DNA from: Dehalococcoidia bacterium | GTDB taxonomy: Bacteria; Chloroflexota; Dehalococcoidia; SAR202; UBA11138 | Length of the DNA stretch: 8,537 bases | NCBI GenBank assembly: GCA_012270625.1 | Contig: JAAXHZ010000142.1 | Coordinates: forward strand, 1,004 to 9,540 | Direction: 5' to 3' | Shown here: piece by piece, positions 1-6,147 of the stretch | Numbering within the stretch: the stretch's first letter is position 1 | How the letters are laid out: every line of letters begins with the position of its first letter | Made by a program: the position numbers and the translations under genes | Notes under the pieces: generated by a model | Told to the model about the DNA's origin: nothing | The model's database searches: none | What the model saw: only the letters and a program-made list of their open reading frames with translations

Positions 1-1259
1 CCCAGGTGGCTGTCTTCCTCCTCGCCTATGGGCGTGTTGAGCGACACCGGCTCTTGGGAAATCTTCAGAATCTCCCGCACCCTGTCCGCTGGGATGTCCA
101 TGCCTCTGCCGATCTCCTCGCTGGTAGGCTCGCGCCCGTACTCCTGGACCAGTCGCCTGGTGACCCTCAGCAGCTTGTTGATCGTTTCGACCATGTGAAC
201 GGGTATGCGGATAGTTCGGGCCTGGTCGGCGATGGCACGGGTGATGGCCTGTCGAATCCACCACGTCGCGTAGGTGGAGAACTTGTAGCCTTTGCGATAG
301 TCGAACTTTTCGACCGCGCGAATCAGGCCGATGTTGCCCTCCTGGATCAAGTCCAGCAGGGACATTCCCCGACCGATGTACTTCTTGGCGACGCTCACGA
401 CGAGTCTGAGGTTGGCCTCGGCAAGGTGGCGCTGGGAGCGGTTACTCGTCTCCTTGGCCATCTCGATGTGGCGATAGAAGACTATCTCATAAGACTCGAG
501 GGCGCTGTGGAGCTCTGGCCTTCCCACAACACTGGCAAGATCGCGTACATTGGGGTCCGACTTCAGAGCTTCGAGCACCGAAATCGGGAGGAGCCGGCTG
601 CTCAGCGAGAAGGTCTGAAGCTGCTCTTTGGCAATGTCGGGTTCGGTGTTCAGCGCATCCGCCAGGAAGTTGACAACCTCCTGGGGCAGCTCACTGTCCA
701 GCGCATCCCTAAGCTCTGGGAGCGCTATCACCTCGGACATCCGGCCCGAGAATGGGATCGCGTGATACCTGGAGATGGCGCTGGCTACTTCGTAATGAGC
801 GGCGATGTACTGGAGAAAGTGGGCGACAATCATCCAGGCTCTCGGCTGCCTACCCTCCGGGGATGACAGCGTCTCCTCGACCTTGGCGATGTGTCGGCCT
901 TCCTCGAAGTGGCGGGCGAGCTCACGTTCTTCCACGGCCTTGAGCAGGTTGACCCGGCCAATTTCGCGCAGGTACATGCGGACGGGATCGTCGATAATCT
1001 CGACGTTGCTTATGTCCTTTTCCCACTCCGCGGGAGCGGCTGTAGCGCCAGAGTCCACACGGGACGCGGACGTCCCATTTCTGGAGGGTCGGAGCGCGTC
1101 ATACACGCCCTCCGATCGGTCCGGCGTGATGTCCTCGCCTGTCCTGAACCCGTCCTCTGTGGACCGGGTCGTACTGATTAGGTCGGCAGTGGTCGAGACC
1201 TCTGATACAAGCCCTCGCAGTACATCGTCGGCGCCATCGGTGCTGATACTTCTATTCAT
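1..1259 (-). CDS. rpoD: RNA polymerase primary sigma factor (sigma-70/RpoD), C-terminus cut by window edge
   Basis: Housekeeping sigma factor that directs RNA polymerase to -10/-35 promoters. 419 full codons are present. The start is the ATG at 1257-1259, the only possible start after an in-frame TAA at 1287-1289. The first ~80 residues are acidic/low-complexity, and I cannot recognise region 1.1. Region 1.2 (about 88-121) includes [17 protein letters not shown] non-conserved stretch of ~140 residues (about 122-265) follows. Regions 2.1-2.4 (about 275-350) include [36 protein letters not shown] and [20 protein letters not shown]. Region 3 runs from about 351 to the edge, including [10 protein letters not shown] and [15 protein letters not shown]. 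Region 4, the -35 binding helix-turn-helix, lies beyond base 1. The gene follows dnaG by 90 nt, the classical dnaG-rpoD arrangement. The ribosome site is weak (GGGG-like). The identity is very secure; the opposite-strand open frames here are shadows. Confidence 0.97.
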   Translation of the reverse strand, partial: MNRSISTDGADDVLRGLVSEVSTTADLISTTRSTEDGFRTGEDITPDRSEGVYDALRPSRNGTSASRVDSGATAAPAEWEKDISNVEIIDDPVRMYLREIGRVNLLKAVEERELARHFEEGRHIAKVEETLSSPEGRQPRAWMIVAHFLQYIAAHYEVASAISRYHAIPFSGRMSEVIALPELRDALDSELPQEVVNFLADALNTEPDIAKEQLQTFSLSSRLLPISVLEALKSDPNVRDLASVVGRPELHSALESYEIVFYRHIEMAKETSNRSQRHLAEANLRLVVSVAKKYIGRGMSLLDLIQEGNIGLIRAVEKFDYRKGYKFSTYATWWIRQAITRAIADQARTIRIPVHMVETINKLLRVTRRLVQEYGREPTSEEIGRGMDIPADRVREILKISQEPVSLNTPIGEEEDSHL

Positions 1260-1349
1260 ATACGCAACCCCGTTGTCCTGTGACTCTTATCCTGTCGATT
1301 GGCTCGAACCCTGCCCGTGGCCCGAAAGATGTATGAATGGCAATCCGGC

Positions 1350-3161
1350 TTAGCCCGATCTCATTGACTCCAGCTCCCTTATTCTTTGATTGACCTTTTG
1401 AACACGAGTCCCGACCTCTCTCTCAGGCGCCACGTTGGGCGCCTCTGTCTGGACGAGGCTCACTTGAAGATCGCGAAGGTGTCGCTCCTCAAGGCGAGAA
1501 AGGCACCGGTTGCGCGCCAGCTCACGCTCACTCGAAGACAATGGCGGAAACTCCTGCCCTTGCAGCCTGTCAAACAGCCCGTTCAGGACAGGGTCCAGCT
1601 CCTCGCGAAGCTCCTCAATTGTAGGACAGGCCAGCATTGTGGTAAATAGCTGGCGGTTTTCTGTATGGCGGAAGAATTGCGGATCTGTCTCGCGCACGCC
1701 CTCGATCAGGTTCGGATGCTTAATCAGTAGGGCGAGCACGTACTCTTCGACAGGCTCGGATGTGCCGCCTGTCAAGAGATTGGGGCTGACTTCCACGTTC
1801 GCGCCCGAGTCCGACTGGTCCCCAGCTCGCTGTCGGCGACCGCGCCGGCTCCCCTGGCTTCCAATGGACGCTCTCAGCGTGTCGAGAGGCACGTTAAGCT
1901 CTGAAGCAAGTTTATTCCAGTACTCGTACTGGTCCATCTCGTCGAGCTGGTTTATCAGCCGGGCCAGCTCCCGGGCGATGTTCGCCCTGCTGTCCGGGAT
2001 AGTGAGATCGGTGCGTTTTACCAGCGCCGGTATCACGAAGTCCAGCAGTGGCTGTGCCTCGGCGACCGTGGATTCCCACAGCGAAGGATCGTTTCGAATG
2101 AGAGTGTCAGGGTCCTGACCAGTGGGAAGCTCCGCGATCTTTAGAGCCGGTGGCCTGAGCTGGCTCAGCACGCTTTGACTGGATGGGCTGCGTCTGGCGA
2201 CCGCGCTACGAAACACTCGCCAGGACGACTCAAGACTCCGCAGGGTCGCCTCCTGGCCGGCCGCGTCCGGGTCGAGCGCGAGCACGAAATTCTGCGCCAG
2301 AGAGCGAAGCTGTGAGACCTGGTTTTCCGTGAGCGCAGTGCCCATGGAGGCGACGACGTTGGCATAGCCGTGCTCGTGGGCCGCGATCGCGTCCATGTAA
2401 CCCTCTACGATAACCGCCGTTCCGGTCTGGCGAATTGTGGGAGCCGCCATGTGCAGCGCGTAGAGTGTGTTGCGCTTGTCGAACGCCTCGGTTGCGGCCG
2501 TGTTGATGTACTTGGGATTCGAGTCGTCCAGCGCGCGCGCTCCGAAACCTATGACTTTTCCTTCGCGGTCGCTGATCGGGAACATCAGCCGACCTCTGAA
2601 GAAGTCGTATGGCCTCCCGTCGTCGGCCTGTCTGACCAGTCCGGCAGCCAGAGCCGCTTCGCGGGTGACACCGAATGTCTTGAAGTGCTGCGCGAGGCTG
2701 TCCCACGAGTCTGGACTGAGGCCGAGCTTGAACCTGTCGCGCGCCTCCTGGCTGACACCGCGTTCGTCCAGGTAGGCGCGGGCCGCCTTGCCATGCTCGG
2801 ACGCAAGCTGACTTTGGTAGAAGCTCGCGGCGGCGGCATTGGCGATTTGCGCGGCGTTAGATGCGGTGCGGTCCCGGTCCGGGCGCAGCTCGACACCCGC
2901 CCTTTGAGCCAGCGTCTTCAGCGCGTCTTTGAACTCAAGGTTTTCGGTGCGCATGACGAAGCTGAAGATGTCGCCGCCAACGGCGCAGGCGCCGAAACAG
3001 CGCCAGCTTTGGCGCTCCGGATTCACGATGAACGAGGGAGTGCGCTCCGTGTGGAACGGGCAATTCGCCTTGTAGGTCCTGCCGGACTGCTGAAGCGTCA
3101 CGTGGGACGCGACGACGTCAACTATATCCAGCTTTGCCCGTATGTCGTCGATGACGGTCAT
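1350..3161 (-). CDS. dnaG: DNA primase
   Basis: Synthesises RNA primers at replication forks, recruited by the DnaB helicase. It is 603 aa, full length for the family. The N-terminal CHC2 zinc-binding domain has C34, H37, C55 and C59 in CPFH...RCFGACAVGGD; the last spacing is three residues rather than the usual two. The catalytic-core N-subdomain includes RGRLMFPISDREGKVIGFGA (190-209). The TOPRIM domain begins VIVEGYMDAIA (250-260; E253 acidic) and carries the metal-binding pair D297/D299 in LALDPDAAG. A charged linker (about 435-460) leads to a helical C-terminal domain (about 465-600) in the position of the helicase-interaction domain. The ATG at 3159-3161 lies 9 nt after the stop of the preceding small gene, with no strong ribosome site visible, so coupled translation is likely. 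Identity is certain; only the zinc-finger spacing is unusual. Confidence 0.97.
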   Translation of the reverse strand: MTVIDDIRAKLDIVDVVASHVTLQQSGRTYKANCPFHTERTPSFIVNPERQSWRCFGACAVGGDIFSFVMRTENLEFKDALKTLAQRAGVELRPDRDRTASNAAQIANAAAASFYQSQLASEHGKAARAYLDERGVSQEARDRFKLGLSPDSWDSLAQHFKTFGVTREAALAAGLVRQADDGRPYDFFRGRLMFPISDREGKVIGFGARALDDSNPKYINTAATEAFDKRNTLYALHMAAPTIRQTGTAVIVEGYMDAIAAHEHGYANVVASMGTALTENQVSQLRSLAQNFVLALDPDAAGQEATLRSLESSWRVFRSAVARRSPSSQSVLSQLRPPALKIAELPTGQDPDTLIRNDPSLWESTVAEAQPLLDFVIPALVKRTDLTIPDSRANIARELARLINQLDEMDQYEYWNKLASELNVPLDTLRASIGSQGSRRGRRQRAGDQSDSGANVEVSPNLLTGGTSEPVEEYVLALLIKHPNLIEGVRETDPQFFRHTENRQLFTTMLACPTIEELREELDPVLNGLFDRLQGQEFPPLSSSERELARNRCLSRLEERHLRDLQVSLVQTEAPNVAPEREVGTRVQKVNQRIRELESMRSG

Positions 3162-3170
3162 TTGGCCGCT

Positions 3171-3530
3171 CTAATCCTGTGACTGTTCGTAAGCATATTC
3201 AGTGATCTGTACCAATGGCTCGCGGATGCCCTTCATGTGCCATGAAATGTGATCGATAGTGGAGCTCAGGTCAACCAGAGTATCCCCGACTGCGTCCCAG
3301 TTGTCTTCGGCTTTCAGGAACGCTTCTACCTGCTTTACGAGCGAGCTCTGCGCGCTCCAGAGGTCTCCGAGGTCAGTGCACATCTGGGACAGCTGTTCAT
3401 CAAGCTCGTCCGGGAGGCCCATCTCCTTGAGCTTGATTACGACGCTGTGAGCCATGACGGACGCGCGCCGGGCCTGTTCGAGGCCGGGGTCTCGTTCGAG
3501 GTGTTTGTCGAGGTTTTGTTCAGAGGCCAA
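3171..3530 (-). CDS. Small conserved-position helical protein of unknown function (119 aa)
   Basis: I do not recognise this protein. It is 119 aa, acidic and predicted almost wholly alpha-helical, with heptad-like stretches (about 38-75, DELDEQLSQMCTDLGDLW then SSLVKQVEAFLKAED) and no signal peptide or membrane segment. It has one cysteine (C51). The start is TTG at 3528-3530: GAAAGGG at 3537-3543 sits 6 nt upstream, and no ATG/GTG/TTG lies between that site and it. The next in-frame ATG would cost about 25 residues. It follows the 84-aa gene by 25 nt and precedes dnaG by 9 nt, so it is co-transcribed with primase and probably translationally linked to it. A role near replication or nucleotide supply is only suggested by position. 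Uninterrupted frame, tight spacing and lack of a better frame on either strand support it as real. Confidence 0.8.
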   Translation of the reverse strand: MASEQNLDKHLERDPGLEQARRASVMAHSVVIKLKEMGLPDELDEQLSQMCTDLGDLWSAQSSLVKQVEAFLKAEDNWDAVGDTLVDLSSTIDHISWHMKGIREPLVQITEYAYEQSQD

Positions 3531-3536
3531 GTATCG

Positions 3537-3543
3537 CCCTTTC
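3537..3543 (-). promoter_or_regulatory. Ribosome binding site deciding the TTG start of the 119-aa gene
   Basis: On the minus strand this reads GAAAGGG, complementary to the 16S tail, 6 nt before the TTG at 3528-3530. It is the main reason for choosing that non-ATG start. Confidence 0.55.
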
Positions 3544-3555
3544 GGTAGAGTGTGG

Positions 3556-3810
3556 TCAGTTGAGGCCGACTGCGTAGTGGGTGATGTACGTCATCCATAA
3601 GTCTCGAACGGACTCGAGCGCCGCGGGCTGAATTTCGGGGTCCAGGTCGTTCACGTTGGCAAAGACGCCTTTCCAAAGCTCATCGACTTCGGCCTTCCAC
3701 GGAGCGTACTCCAGCCCGTGGGCGTCGCGCTGCATAGCCTCCAGGTGCTCCCGGATCATTTTGATCTGGTTGCCTACCGTTCGTACACGTATGCGGTCCT
3801 GTGGGGTCAA
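3556..3810 (-). CDS. Small helical protein of unknown function (84 aa), coupled to dgt
   Basis: I do not recognise this protein. It is 84 aa with a basic helical N-terminus (RIRVRTVGNQIKMIREHLEA) and a tryptophan-containing helical C-terminal half (WKAEVDELWKG, then SVRDLWMTYITHY). There is no cysteine, signal peptide or membrane segment. The frame opens with TTG at 3808-3810, whose bases overlap the dgt TGA (3807-3809) in a TTGA junction analogous to the common ATGA coupling. CAGGAG at 3822-3827 lies 11 nt upstream, a long but usable spacing. The alternative start is the ATG at residue 18. It lies between dgt and the 119-aa gene in the dgt-dnaG-rpoD operon. Size, helicity and aromatic C-terminal helix loosely resemble the 119-aa neighbour, but I cannot show that they are homologous. 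Confidence 0.75.
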   Translation of the reverse strand: MTPQDRIRVRTVGNQIKMIREHLEAMQRDAHGLEYAPWKAEVDELWKGVFANVNDLDPEIQPAALESVRDLWMTYITHYAVGLN

Positions 3811-4772
3811 TGGGACGAATGCTCCTGGAATGGCAGGGTGATTCCGGGCTGGATGCTCTCAGCGACTCTCAAGGCGTAGTGATCAGTCATCCCGGAGATA
3901 AAATCTACTACGGCTTCGTCCTCGGAGCGACTGCGATGATCGTATTCGGGCGGAATCTCGCTGCGGTTGCTGTCGAAGTGCGAGTACAGCAGTCGCATGA
4001 TCTCTCTCGCGGCCCTGCCTTGTGGCGACTCGTCGGTCGGGATATAGACCTCGTCGAACATGAACTCGCGCAGCGTATAGAACGCACTCCTCACTTCATC
4101 GCCCATCGAAATCATGGGAGTCCGTCCAGTGTGCGCCTTGTCCATTCCTGACGCGGGCCAGGAGGCAGCGATAATGTCCGAGACCATCGTGTCGATCCGC
4201 TCGGCGTGGGTCGTTCCCAGCACGTTGGCCACTTCACTTGGGAGCCGGCTGCAGGTAAGCATTTCCGCGCGAAAGGCGTCTGCAAGGTCGTGGTTCAGGT
4301 ATGCCACGGCGTCTGAGATTCGGCAGATCTGGGCCTCGAGGCTCAGATCCTCCACCGAGGCCACGTCAAGAAAGTCACCCCTCGGCTTTGAGTGTCGCAG
4401 GATGCCCTGGCGGACCTCCCATGTCAGGTTGAGTCCTCGGCCTTCCTTCTCGAGTTGATCGACGATTCTGAGGCTCTGCTGGCTGTGCCTGAATCCACCT
4501 GGATACAGATCGGCGAGCTCGTCCTCTCCGATGTGGCCGAATGGGGTGTGACCCAGATCGTGTCCTATCGCTATCGCTTCTGTGAGGTCTTCGTTGAGGT
4601 CGAGCGCCCTCGCGATGGTTCGCGCGATCTGTGCGACCTCCAGGGTGTGGGTGAGCCTCGTAGCGTAGTGATCGCCGAGCGGGGCAATGAAGACTTGGGT
4701 CTTGCGCTTCAGCCTGCGGAACGCCTTGGTGTGGAGAATGCGGTCGCGGTCTCTCTGGAATTCCGAGCGCAT
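3807..4772 (-). CDS. dgt: Deoxyguanosinetriphosphate triphosphohydrolase-like HD-domain protein (N-terminus extends further upstream)
   Basis: HD-superfamily enzyme that hydrolyses dNTPs to deoxynucleoside and triphosphate, tuning the dNTP pool for replication. The frame from the first ATG (4770-4772) is 321 aa. Residues in that numbering: QRDRDRILHTKAFRRLKRKT (6-25); H42 in RLTHTLEVAQIAR; the HD pair H71/D72 in IGHDLGHTPFGHIGE; NLTWEVRQGILRHSK (115-129); and the metal-ligand D154 in RISDAVAYLNHDLADAF. Together these make the assignment secure. The first ATG is almost certainly not the true start, because family members carry a further conserved block encoded here upstream in the same frame (see 4773-4925). 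Its stop overlaps the start of the 84-aa gene. It is the first gene of the operon leading to dnaG and rpoD, just downstream of a good promoter. The substrate range (dGTP versus all dNTPs) cannot be read from the sequence. Confidence 0.94.
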   Translation of the reverse strand: MRSEFQRDRDRILHTKAFRRLKRKTQVFIAPLGDHYATRLTHTLEVAQIARTIARALDLNEDLTEAIAIGHDLGHTPFGHIGEDELADLYPGGFRHSQQSLRIVDQLEKEGRGLNLTWEVRQGILRHSKPRGDFLDVASVEDLSLEAQICRISDAVAYLNHDLADAFRAEMLTCSRLPSEVANVLGTTHAERIDTMVSDIIAASWPASGMDKAHTGRTPMISMGDEVRSAFYTLREFMFDEVYIPTDESPQGRAAREIMRLLYSHFDSNRSEIPPEYDHRSRSEDEAVVDFISGMTDHYALRVAESIQPGITLPFQEHSSH

Positions 4773-4925
4773 GGGCGAGGGAGGCTCGGGCGTCGCGCGT
4801 CCCCTGCTGCTTGCTGCCCGTTGAGCGAACGGAGACAGGCGGCGTTCTCGATCATCCAGACGCGATCCGATTGCGTCCGCGATGTTAGAGGGCAGTCGGG
4901 AAATGCTTGCAGTCGGCGTCGAGAT
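4773..4925 (-). other. dgt: In-frame N-terminal coding extension of dgt lacking a standard start codon
   Basis: Continuing the dgt frame upstream of the ATG gives 51 sense codons to 4925, and the frame stays open to a TGA at 5007-5009. Residues encoded near 4801-4860 read LDDRERRLSPFAQRAASSRG, followed by RATPEPPSP. From memory this matches the Dgt N-terminus of other bacteria (acidic helix, RLxPYAxxAxxxRGR, PExxSPxRTxFQxDRDRI). No ATG, GTG or TTG occurs in this frame between 5007 and 4772. Candidate unusual starts are ATC at 4923-4925, 9 nt after GGGAGG (4935-4940); ATT at 4902-4904; and CTG at 4893-4895, which gives roughly the usual N-terminal length. An indel is an alternative: one extra G in the GGG run at 4937-4939 would put the ATG at 4940-4942 in frame. 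Confidence 0.8.
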
Positions 4926-4934
4926 TAGATCGGG

Positions 4935-4940
4935 CCTCCC
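4935..4940 (-). promoter_or_regulatory. GGGAGG Shine-Dalgarno-like site ahead of the dgt coding extension
   Basis: GGGAGG on the minus strand lies roughly 40 nt after the predicted transcription start and 9 nt before an in-frame ATC (4923-4925). It is the best ribosome site in the leader and suggests translation starts near here rather than at the ATG at 4772. It also overlaps a tiny frame, ATG GGA GGC CCG ATC TAA (4925-4942). Confidence 0.45.
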
Positions 4941-4983
4941 ATTGTGACCGAGATGTACGAGCGTCTTCTCGATCCGATGCCGT

Positions 4984-5010
4984 ATTGTAGCATAGGCGAC
5001 GAATTGTCAA
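4984..5010 (-). promoter_or_regulatory. Sigma-70-type promoter for the dgt-dnaG-rpoD operon
   Basis: The minus strand reads a perfect -35 TTGACA (5005-5010), a 15-nt spacer and a -10 TACAAT (4984-4989; five of six consensus bases). The TG of TGC directly before it makes an extended -10. The spacer is shorter than the 17-nt optimum, which the extended -10 could offset. Transcription should begin near 4976-4978, giving a ~50-nt leader to the GGGAGG/ATC region. As rpoD lies in the operon, the sigma factor may contribute to its own transcription. Confidence 0.7.
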
Positions 5011-5017
5011 GCTACGT

Positions 5018-5042
5018 TCACGCCATGGTGTTTTCGGCGTGA
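5018..5042. repeat. Perfect 7-bp inverted repeat upstream of the dgt promoter
   Basis: TCACGCC (5018-5024) and GGCGTGA (5036-5042) are exact reverse complements separated by 11 nt. The element ends 7 bp upstream of the -35 hexamer and lies 34 bp after the garR stop. It could be a regulator-binding dyad or a weak hairpin ending garR transcription. There is no T-run after either arm on the minus strand, so an intrinsic terminator is not well supported. Confidence 0.5.
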
Positions 5043-5076
5043 TCCGTCGTGCAGAGACAGCGACGCGATTCAGGCC

Positions 5077-5973
5077 CTAATCTCCGCTGATCTTTACCCC
5101 AGCCATGTCTTCGATGAAGTTGGCAATCGCCGAGTGGTCGGCGTTGCCCTTGCCCTCGTTCATGAGTGACACGATCATCTGCTGTACGAGCGAGGTTACG
5201 GGAAGTCCGACACCCAGCTCCTTGCCGGTCTGGATAGCGTTATTGAGGTCCTTGTTGTGAAGAACGATCCTGAACCCCGGCTCGAAGTTGCCGTCGATCA
5301 TCATGGGACCCTTAGCGTTGAGCACGTTCGACCCGGCGAGGCCGCCCTTGATGGCGTCGAAAACGGTCGATGGGTCCAGTCCGGCCTTCACTGCGAGCGT
5401 CAACGCCTCTCCGACTGCCTCTATGTTGGCCGCCACGATGATCTGGTTGGCGAGCTTGGTGGTGTTTCCAGCGCCGTAGTCTCCGCAAAGCACGATGCTG
5501 GCCCCGACTGCCTCGAGCATTTCCAGGTGAGCGTCGAACACTTCCTGCTTGCCGCCGACCATGATCGCCAGGGTGCCCGATATGGCTCCGGGTTCACCCC
5601 CTGAAACGGGAGCGTCGAGGAAGTCCACGCCCTGAGCTTCGCAGGCGGCGGCGATCTTCTGAGAGCTTGCGGGAGCGATCGAGCTCATGTCAATCACGAC
5701 CGAACCCTCGGACGCCCCTTCCAGGACTCCGTTTGGTCCCAGAATTGCCGCCTCTGAGTCTGCCGAGTCGGGGACCATAGTGATGACGACAGGCGCGGCT
5801 GCCGCTACTTCAGCCGAGGACGACGCCGGCTTGGCCCCGTCGCTAACCACCTCTTCCATTGCCGAGCCGACTACATCGTAAACCGTCAGCGAGTATCCGG
5901 CCGTCATGAGATTCCGCGCCATTGGCTTGCCCATGATGCCCAGTCCGATGAATCCTACGTCGCCGCTTGGCAT
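5077..5973 (-). CDS. garR: 2-hydroxy-3-oxopropionate (tartronate semialdehyde) reductase, 3-hydroxyisobutyrate dehydrogenase family
   Basis: Cytosolic NAD(P)H-dependent beta-hydroxyacid dehydrogenase; the closest known type reduces tartronate semialdehyde to D-glycerate in glyoxylate/glucarate breakdown. It is 298 aa, the usual family length. The N-terminal Rossmann dinucleotide loop is VGFIGLGIMGKPMARNL (6-22). IDMSSIAP lies at 94-101 and the substrate-binding block DAPVSGGEPGAISGTLAIMV at 120-139. The catalytic lysine is K173 in GAGNTTKLANQ. The C-terminal helical domain includes IKGGLAGSNVLNAKGPMM and FRIVLHNKDLNNA (K241). SGGEPGAISGT and the GGLAGS block resemble GarR/GlxR more than 3-hydroxyisobutyrate dehydrogenase, though that or another beta-hydroxyacid substrate remains possible. 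The ATG at 5971-5973 has AAGGAG 6 nt upstream. It is divergent from the oxoacid-related operon at 6148 onward, and the dgt promoter lies just downstream. Confidence 0.9.
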   Translation of the reverse strand: MPSGDVGFIGLGIMGKPMARNLMTAGYSLTVYDVVGSAMEEVVSDGAKPASSSAEVAAAAPVVITMVPDSADSEAAILGPNGVLEGASEGSVVIDMSSIAPASSQKIAAACEAQGVDFLDAPVSGGEPGAISGTLAIMVGGKQEVFDAHLEMLEAVGASIVLCGDYGAGNTTKLANQIIVAANIEAVGEALTLAVKAGLDPSTVFDAIKGGLAGSNVLNAKGPMMIDGNFEPGFRIVLHNKDLNNAIQTGKELGVGLPVTSLVQQMIVSLMNEGKGNADHSAIANFIEDMAGVKISGD

Positions 5974-5979
5974 GGTGAT

Positions 5980-5985
5980 CTCCTT
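5980..5985 (-). promoter_or_regulatory. Strong ribosome binding site of garR
   Basis: AAGGAG on the minus strand, 6 nt before the ATG at 5971-5973. It confirms the garR start. Confidence 0.8.
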
Positions 5986-6020
5986 GTGGTCAGCTATCCG
6001 GTCTAAACGCGAGCGCTGGA

Positions 6021-6051
6021 AGTATATCCGTTGTGATGGGTGAAAGGTTAA
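6021..6051 (-). promoter_or_regulatory. Possible garR promoter
   Basis: The minus strand has TATACT (6021-6026), a good -10, with TTAACC (6046-6051) 19 nt upstream as a weak -35. The implied start is ~40 nt before the garR ATG. An alternative is TTGACC (6068-6073) with TAACCT 17 nt further on. Neither is compelling. Confidence 0.3.
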
Positions 6052-6094
6052 TCCGTAGTATGTTGCTGGTCAAGGGGAGACGCAAGCGCAGGGA

Positions 6095-6123
6095 TTGACT
6101 GCCAAAACTCCGGTAGATACCAT
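6095..6123 (+). promoter_or_regulatory. Probable promoter of the rightward 6148-8537 operon
   Basis: TTGACT (6095-6100; five of six consensus bases), a 17-nt spacer and TACCAT (6118-6123; four of six). The start would fall near 6130, about 18 nt before the first ATG at 6148 and 48 nt before the second at 6178. Its position in the divergent gap facing garR fits. Confidence 0.5.
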
Positions 6124-6147
6124 CTGTATGTTTTCGCACGTACGACA

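Larger units (their letters stand above)
5974..6147. other. Divergent intergenic region between garR and the rightward operon
   Basis: 174 bp with no gene that I can support. It holds the garR ribosome site, -10-like signals for leftward transcription and a TTGACT-17-TACCAT promoter for rightward transcription. ATCCGT occurs twice about 25 bp apart, too short to call an operator. The shared region could allow joint control of garR and the oxoacid operon. Confidence 0.5.

Noticed and set aside
1260..1349. Internal promoter between dnaG and rpoD
   Set aside because: TTGCCA- and GATAAG-like hexamers occur, but no pair has acceptable spacing and match. Read-through from the operon promoter is sufficient.
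6..1353. Long rightward open frames (6-866, 805-1353, 891-1181)
   Set aside because: They lie antisense to rpoD, whose minus-strand translation has unmistakable sigma-70 regions 1.2-3. The rightward products show no family motif.
2370..3182. Rightward 270-aa open frame
   Set aside because: Antisense shadow of dnaG; high GC and codon bias leave the opposite strand open. No recognisable motif.
4392..4928. Rightward 178-aa open frame
   Set aside because: Antisense to dgt and its N-terminal extension; the dgt strand carries all HD motifs.
5018..5042. Intrinsic terminator for garR
   Set aside because: The 7-bp stem has an 11-nt loop and no T-run after it on the minus strand, so it is kept only as an inverted repeat.
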